Shown here: positions 58,509 through 64,000 of the stretch, one piece after another
Layout of the letters: every line of letters starts with the position of its first letter
Numbering within the stretch: position 1 is the stretch's first letter
Assembly: GCA_028456385.1 (NCBI GenBank)
Contig: JALNQF010000044.1
Span: forward strand, 62,001 to 126,000
Reading direction: 5' to 3'
From: Ophiosphaerella korrae
Taxonomy: Eukaryota > Ascomycota > Dothideomycetes > Pleosporales > Phaeosphaeriaceae
DNA length: 64,000 bases
Position numbers and translations under genes: made by a program
The notes under the pieces: model-generated
The model's input: the letters and a program-made list of their open reading frames with translations, nothing else
The model's database searches: none
Told to the model about the DNA's origin: nothing

Positions 58509-60783
58509 ACGTGTTTAATCTCGTACCAAATTCTAGCATTTTATCATGAAAAAGAGCGTGTATAGAAGATTTACACGAGACTGGATCAACTCCTCATGAA
58601 ATCCATCGCAGCTTCCGGTTTTGTTCTGTGCAAGTTTTATCGGAAAGTCGCCTTGGCGAAACTAAACTGTTATTCCAATTTTTGAAAACCTTCGCCGCCC
58701 CGGCAGTAGACTTAAGGGAAACACACCTCGAGAATGGAATCGTAATCATTCAATACCGAATGATGAAGTGTGATTCCTTGACCTAAACCGTAACTTTCGA
58801 TTTGGTGTAATGAAGGGGGAAATTATTCGACCGTGCGAAATAATTATTCATCCGTGACGTCTACTTAAATTAATTTTGAGAACGGCCTCTGAGATTTTAT
58901 CTCAATATTCAAGGAGGTAGTATTCAGACTAGAAGTCCAGCACTTAACAAAAATCAGAATAAAAATCTGTCCTGTCCATACTATAAGATCTCGATGCCTC
59001 TTAAGGGCTATGATGTTGATATATCTAAGAGGATTGAGGAGATTTGACAAGAGATTCACATCTTTATCCACAATCATTTACCCTCTAAACCTTATTTAGG
59101 AGGCTACACTCCTTGAATAACTATTTGGCACGGCTAACTCGCCTCATGGTGAATTGGCGTCACACCTTACATAATCCGAACTCTAGGAAGCAAAATCGTG
59201 TCAATCAGAGTAGTGTATCTGTTATCAATATCAATATTTATAGCTAGAGGGAGATCAGATTATTGAAAGACTTCTTGTCATTTGAATATCCATGGCATGA
59301 ATGATTCATGACTGAAACCCTAATCTGAGTAGAATTAGGGATCCTTCCACCGTAGTATACTCGTTGTGCTGGCCACATCAGCGCTGTTCATTCATTACAC
59401 AATAACGACAGAGATTGATATAACAAGTAAGATTTTAGAAGGATATATATATATATATTCCAAGTTGCGAAGCCTCTTAGCCGGATTTGGTGAGTATATG
59501 GAACCTACTTAGGCTTAAATTATTTCTCGTTGAAGCAAATTTACTGGATAGGCTTACCACGTTCGTCGTAGCTCACGCTTTGCACTTCCAGTGTGAGAAT
59601 TTCCATTTACGCAACACCCTTGAAGTAAAGTTACAATGGCATTTGCGACGTTTGGTTATTGGAATGTAGTAGCGACAATAGATGCAAATGCCTTGCTCGA
59701 CAGTCTTGCTCAACAGTGAACTGAGGCGACATTGAAAGAATGCGAAAGAAACGATACGAATCTAAGCAATTGTCAGGGGATGCCTAAACGTATGCTAGAG
59801 CGGCCTTTGATTACATGCTAGACTCAGATGACACAAAACCAACGGTGGTCACTAAGCCAACATCGCGTAGCACGATTGCGCATCCATCCTACCTCGGCAT
59901 AATATGTCTATTGGAATCACGGAACTTGGTGATTCGTTGTAGATCAATACATGATCTCAACACTGTCGAATGACAACCCAGTTCACTTCTCTATTTAGCG
60001 TCCTAGCCGGGCACTGTGCACTCAACTCCTACCACCTTGCGCAATCACAGCCACGTCAACAGTTAATGGGCCGTGTGTAATAGGCGATGGATATATTATA
60101 GAGTATTGACTGTCTCATAGAGACAACTAATTAGAATCTTAGAAGTTAGGGTAGGGATGTGGATCACTTTTCGTTGGCGGCCATAGCAGCCTCGAGCAAG
60201 CTCGATTCTAGAGAACAAGAGCAAATTTTGATGAGCCTCCAGCATCGTTCCAAACGAGCCGAGATGAAAGATTTGCCTTCGGCTCTCGGTCACTCATGCA
60301 GCCTTTGTGTGAATCCTAAAGCAAGAAGCAGCATCTTCGCGGCCCCCGTTGTAGGATACTTCCATGTTACAACAAAAGCCATTTGCGCAACTCAAAACGC
60401 CTTGGTAAACCGTGCATGTCATAACCTAATCAGCGGGTGTAGCATCCCAAGGTTCAGTCCGCAGCTGCAACATGGGCTGCCTTTGGTCGCAAAATGTCCC
60501 CCACAGCGCTTGCATGTAACTGCTTACCCGTTGTAATTACCGTCCCTTGTTTGATCCTCGTGCAAACCCTGCACAAGCCTAGCTGGCTGCTTCAAATCTC
60601 AGCCTCACAAGGGGCGAAGTTGTCCTCCAGTATGAAACCAGGCTGACTCTCTCTTATATACACACGAACCCTTTCGCCAACTCAGTGAGATACTCACTTG
60701 CTGCCCACTAGCAGGGATCATTTCCCGGAAAAACCTGTTGTTCAAGTTTGAATCCTTGACTTTTCATTAAAAGGTTATCAATC
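58509..60783. other. AT-rich gene-poor stretch
   Basis: About 2.3 kb with only orphan frames, including 60159-60536 (plus, 125 codons, no family). A TA dinucleotide tract lies at 59443-59458, and a TATA-like element near 60655 may belong to the next gene. Confidence 0.45.
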
Positions 60784-61758
60784 ATGACTAGTACATATCC
60801 TCAACTACAACGGCGTGATGTAAATGACTGGAGCTCCAGAACCTGGTATATCCTGCAACTTCCATCTCTCTCTGGTCGTTCTCTGAGCTCCGGGTTGCAT
60901 CAAGATACAGATGGTGTAATCAATATGACTGCTTTTGGTAATCTCTCATCCGAAAATTGGAAAATCTTCCCCTGAGGAGGTCGGTATTTCATCCGCAACT
61001 GGGATTTTGGCTCTACACTCCAGCTCGGGCTCACAGAATCAATCAGGAAAACACCAGCCATGTATCCAAGAAGTGGGAGCATATCACAGCAGTGGAGTAT
61101 TAAGAGGGTTGAAGGAGGCTGGGAGCTTGTCAACGGGCTGTTGGGTAATGGATCGGTGTTTGCTTTGTCGCCAAATGAACAAATTCCATCAATGAGGAGC
61201 ACCAGAGAAAATTCAGTTTGGAGCATTACGATGAATCCGAGGTATGTCGGTTCAAAGGCTTTGAGAGGTACATATTTACTTGCTTCAATATAGTGCCGTT
61301 GCAGGCAGACCTAAAGGAGCAGACATGTACAGCCTCGTAGTTGGCTTTGAGGTACATGTATGGTGTGCAATATAGCATAAGAAAAGATTTCTGACAAATC
61401 GCAGGTAGTCGAACCATCGGGGTCACCCCCGCGATCCTCATCGCTGGGTCACGCTCAATCTCACTCCAGCACTGCTCTATCCACCATTTCGCCGCCAGGC
61501 TCCACATCGTCACTTTCACAGCCTGCGCAGTCATTGCTCTCCAAAGGCGTTATGGCGAGCATCGGAATAGGTACAACTGCTCTTTTAGTGGGTCTCATCT
61601 TTTTGATCTGGCTTCTACTTTCAAGATGGAGGCAATCTAAACAGAATCCATATGAATTACAGGGCCGGCCTAGAGGCAAAGTGTACGCATACAGAGCAGA
61701 GTTGGATGTACCACCGAAGGAGCTACCTGTGGATTTAAACAATAATATTTCCAATTGA
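60784..61758 (+). pseudogene. Beta-trefoil-like single-pass membrane protein gene with in-frame TGA
   Basis: Exons 60784-61241, 61294-61351 and 61405-61758 give 290 codons in one phase. The N-terminal part looks like a ricin-type beta-trefoil unit (TWYILQLPS, SSENWKIFP, GRYFIRNWDFG, WELVNGLLGNGSVFAL). A Ser/Pro linker follows, then one transmembrane helix (GTTALLVGLIFLIWLLL), a basic stop-transfer and a cytosolic tail with YELQG. A TGA at 60973-60975 interrupts the domain exactly between NWKIFP and GGRYFI; related proteins carry Gln or similar there. A 39 bp intron (60938-60976) could remove it but would delete the conserved NWKIFP. Either the gene is broken, the stop is read through, or the short intron is real. 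No signal peptide is evident. Confidence 0.55.
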
Positions 61759-62391
61759 GTGGAACTAGGATCACAGTTACCTGGAGAACAAGCGGGTGGG
61801 TTTCGAAGATGAAAGATGCCGAAGTGGCACTTTTGGATTGTGGTGGTGCGCATCAACGTTGACGAAATATTTATAGTTGAAATCTGGTAGATGCTTGGTA
61901 CATACGCTCTTGGATGACCGTCTTACAACCTATGTAGGGTTTCAATAAATTAGAACTTGATGGTTTTGATGGACAAGAGTGGTCTTCACGGAAAAGAACA
62001 TGCCACAAACTTGGGACAATTCTTCTCGTTCTACAGGCACTGCCTAGTCACTCAATTGCGTGGCTGTGAACTAGTAAAGAATTCTAACTTATCTTTCCGA
62101 CTGACTAGAGTACCTAGAGAGTAATGAACTTCAAGACTTTGATTCTTTTGAAATACGCCACATGAGGCTATTGACTTGATTCCGTGGCCAAGCCGCCTTG
62201 TGGGGCGCAGTGTGGTTTAGTATGCGAAAGTGGCCTCCAGCTTTACTGTGTGTCATGGATAGGCTATGTAATGCCATGCCATGAATCTATCCAAGTGCTG
62301 TAAAGCTGGACCGTTGGCAACATGTTAATACCTATCATTATGCAACACATTCCTCGCGCTTTCAATAGAAAGAATACTTTACTCATTCATA
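61759..62391. other. Intergenic region, no gene recognised
   Basis: AT-rich sequence between two plus-strand genes, presumably 3' UTR and promoter. No supported frame. Confidence 0.45.
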
Positions 62392-62439
62392 TTGAATAAA
62401 CGATTATTTCATCAAAATTCTATCTCAAGGAACTATAAG

Positions 62440-63021
62440 GTGCATTCACTTAACACAATTCTTTTCTACGCCTTTGCTTCTCTAATGGGCTTTATGTTAG
62501 CCCTGCCAACCGCGCCCCAAACATCGACTCTCAATCGCTGCTCTTTCCAGGTTTCCTACCCTACGAGAATGATTGATTCAACTCCATACAGAACCGCAGA
62601 GGCACCACTTTGGGACTTTTGTGTCGCATCCGGACCCAGCGTGCGAGTTCTCTACGTCGAGTTCAACAAAATCCCAGACTCAGCTCGTGGAGCCTTCCAA
62701 CTTGAATTCGTCTTCCCAAATGGCTATAGTGCTGGGAATTCTGGATCTAACCAAGTTAATGTGTGAAAAATAGAACGGCCTGTGGCAGATATTGATACGT
62801 AGTCATCGGCACCAAAAGCAACTACTCTTTTCGGAACTTTGACACCGAAAAGCAAGCCTACAGAGCAAATTAGACTTATTTTCAACAGCGGGGAATGCGT
62901 TTACATGAAGAATTTCAAAATCACTCTCGCAGATAATACGAATAGTTCATCCGTCTCATATACACAACAATACCCCCGGGTTGCTCCTGAGGCTGGTATT
63001 CGCATCGTCCACGGCTGTTAA
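62440..63021 (+). CDS. Small secreted cysteine-containing protein, start uncertain
   Basis: Exons 62440-62760 and 62803-63021 encode about 179 residues; the 42 bp intron has a GTGTGA donor. A strong signal sequence (HSLNTILFYAFASLMGFMLA) is followed by a mature part with four cysteines (NRCSFQ, WDFCVAS, GECVYMK and the final HGC), which could form two disulphides. I do not recognise a family; effector-like or cell-wall roles are possible. Oddly, no ATG precedes the signal sequence: the codon at the expected start is GTG (62440). Either an upstream exon ends at the AAG just before it, or GTG initiates, or the start is lost and the ATG at 62485 is used with a shortened signal. Confidence 0.6.
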
Positions 63022-64000
63022 GTCATCAAAACACTTGACAAGACAGTTATTATTATTTCCATGGTTGAATTTTTTGCGCTTGTTGTTCATCAATCTCTTC
63101 TTTTGCAGTTAGACTGTTTGTTTTATCGTCACTAGCGCCATTGGAATTATGGGAATTATTTGGACTGGCTACCACATTGTAAATTAACTTCCTTCGAGTT
63201 GGATTTCGCGGCATACATACGTAATGCCAGTAGACTTCTGTGTCTCGAACATCAAGACAGAATCGATAGATTAAACTATTATTTATTCTTGGGGATGACA
63301 TTTCAATACCATTACTTACCAACGGGCGATGTGCCAAATGGCTTGAAGTTAGCATATCTAGAATTTTTGAGCACTTGGGTATGAAGCAAATCCTTGTTTA
63401 ATATTCGCAATCTGCTACAGTCAACCGATGACTTGGAATGATAAAGCTTTAATGATTATAGCTAGGGCGAGAAGAAGTCTTTCTCCACATGATTAAGTAT
63501 CGTTTCAAATGGATTAGCAGTGCTATAATTGACTATTCAGAGCTATCAAATGCATGCACAAGACGCCCTGGAGTTACATGAGCGTCTTCCTATAATATGC
63601 TGTGTAGCGTCAATTCATGAAATCAATGAGGACATTATCTGTTTTGGGTTGTGTTCAGCAGACACAATTGTTTCCACATCTGTCAGAGATTTGCTAGCCA
63701 TGAATCGGTAATTTGATGTGGCCTCGAGACAGACATGTTCGAGCTAATGCCTTAGGACCGAGCCCAATTTGAGAGTATAATTGATGTCACCCCAGAAAGT
63801 AAAAGTTCTGAGACCTATACGGCCGTGCGTGATTATCATCCGGTCCTGTATTAAGCTAAGGTATCAACATTCAAATATGTAATCGGTAGTTACTAGGTGA
63901 CCCTGATTCAGCAACTCTAAGGCCTCCCTACAAGAGGGCTAAATATGACTTGAAAGGGAACAAGGGAGCACGTATATTTCTCTCATGCAATAGTTATGAA
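63022..64000. other. AT-rich end of window, no gene recognised
   Basis: The best frame is 63053-63355 (minus, 100 codons), polar and Asn/Ser-rich at its C-terminus, without a recognised family. A partial gene running off the window cannot be excluded. Confidence 0.4.

Overview
The window looks like nuclear DNA of a filamentous ascomycete (Pezizomycotina; a Dothideomycetes/Pleosporales relative is my best guess). The evidence is many short GT-AG introns of about 45-60 bp, some with CTAAC-like branch sites, genes on both strands without operons, and fungus-specific families: PacC, an FSH1-like hydrolase, a DUF3074 protein, a Zn2Cys6 activator, a GH10 xylanase, an ARE-type sterol acyltransferase and a TeaR-like prenylated protein. 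I rebuilt exon-intron structures by eye from reading-frame continuity, splice sites and remembered family motifs; no alignment was run.

Left part (1-20 kb): pacC pH regulator (-), a gene-poor stretch of about 3.5 kb, a GH10 xylanase (-), a six-exon nucleoside hydrolase (-), a FRE-type metalloreductase (+), a TeaR-like prenylated protein (+), ribosomal protein S12 (+), an FSH1-like serine hydrolase (-) and a DUF3074 protein (-). A gene-poor, AT-rich stretch follows (about 19.9-22.7 kb).

Middle (22.7-53.6 kb) is a conserved housekeeping block: sterol O-acyltransferase (-) head-to-head with AP-1 gamma-adaptin (+), GH47 mannosidase (+), EFG1 (-) head-to-head with the GATOR2/SEA subunit Sea4/Mio (+), GRR1 F-box/LRR protein (-) head-to-head with an Ark/Prk (AAK1/NAK) family kinase (+), then a puzzling 4.7 kb non-coding gap between two converging genes, a family III CoA-transferase (-), a Zn2Cys6 activator (+), a short coiled-coil protein (-) head-to-head with SF3b subunit 5 (+), and an ankyrin protein (-) head-to-head with RNA polymerase III subunit RPC11 (+).

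Right part (53.6-64 kb) is different: AT-richer, sparse, and holding surface or secreted genes. These are a damaged HsbA-like gene, a kelch-repeat single-pass membrane protein, a beta-trefoil-like membrane protein interrupted by an in-frame TGA, and a small secreted protein with no ATG before its signal sequence. Three of the four carry visible defects, so this looks like an accessory, fast-decaying segment. I see no recognisable transposase, reverse transcriptase, CRISPR array, rRNA or tRNA. The most unusual signals are two GC-AG introns with perfect consensus donors, a 6-nt microexon, and the unexplained transcript-like 41-43.4 kb region.
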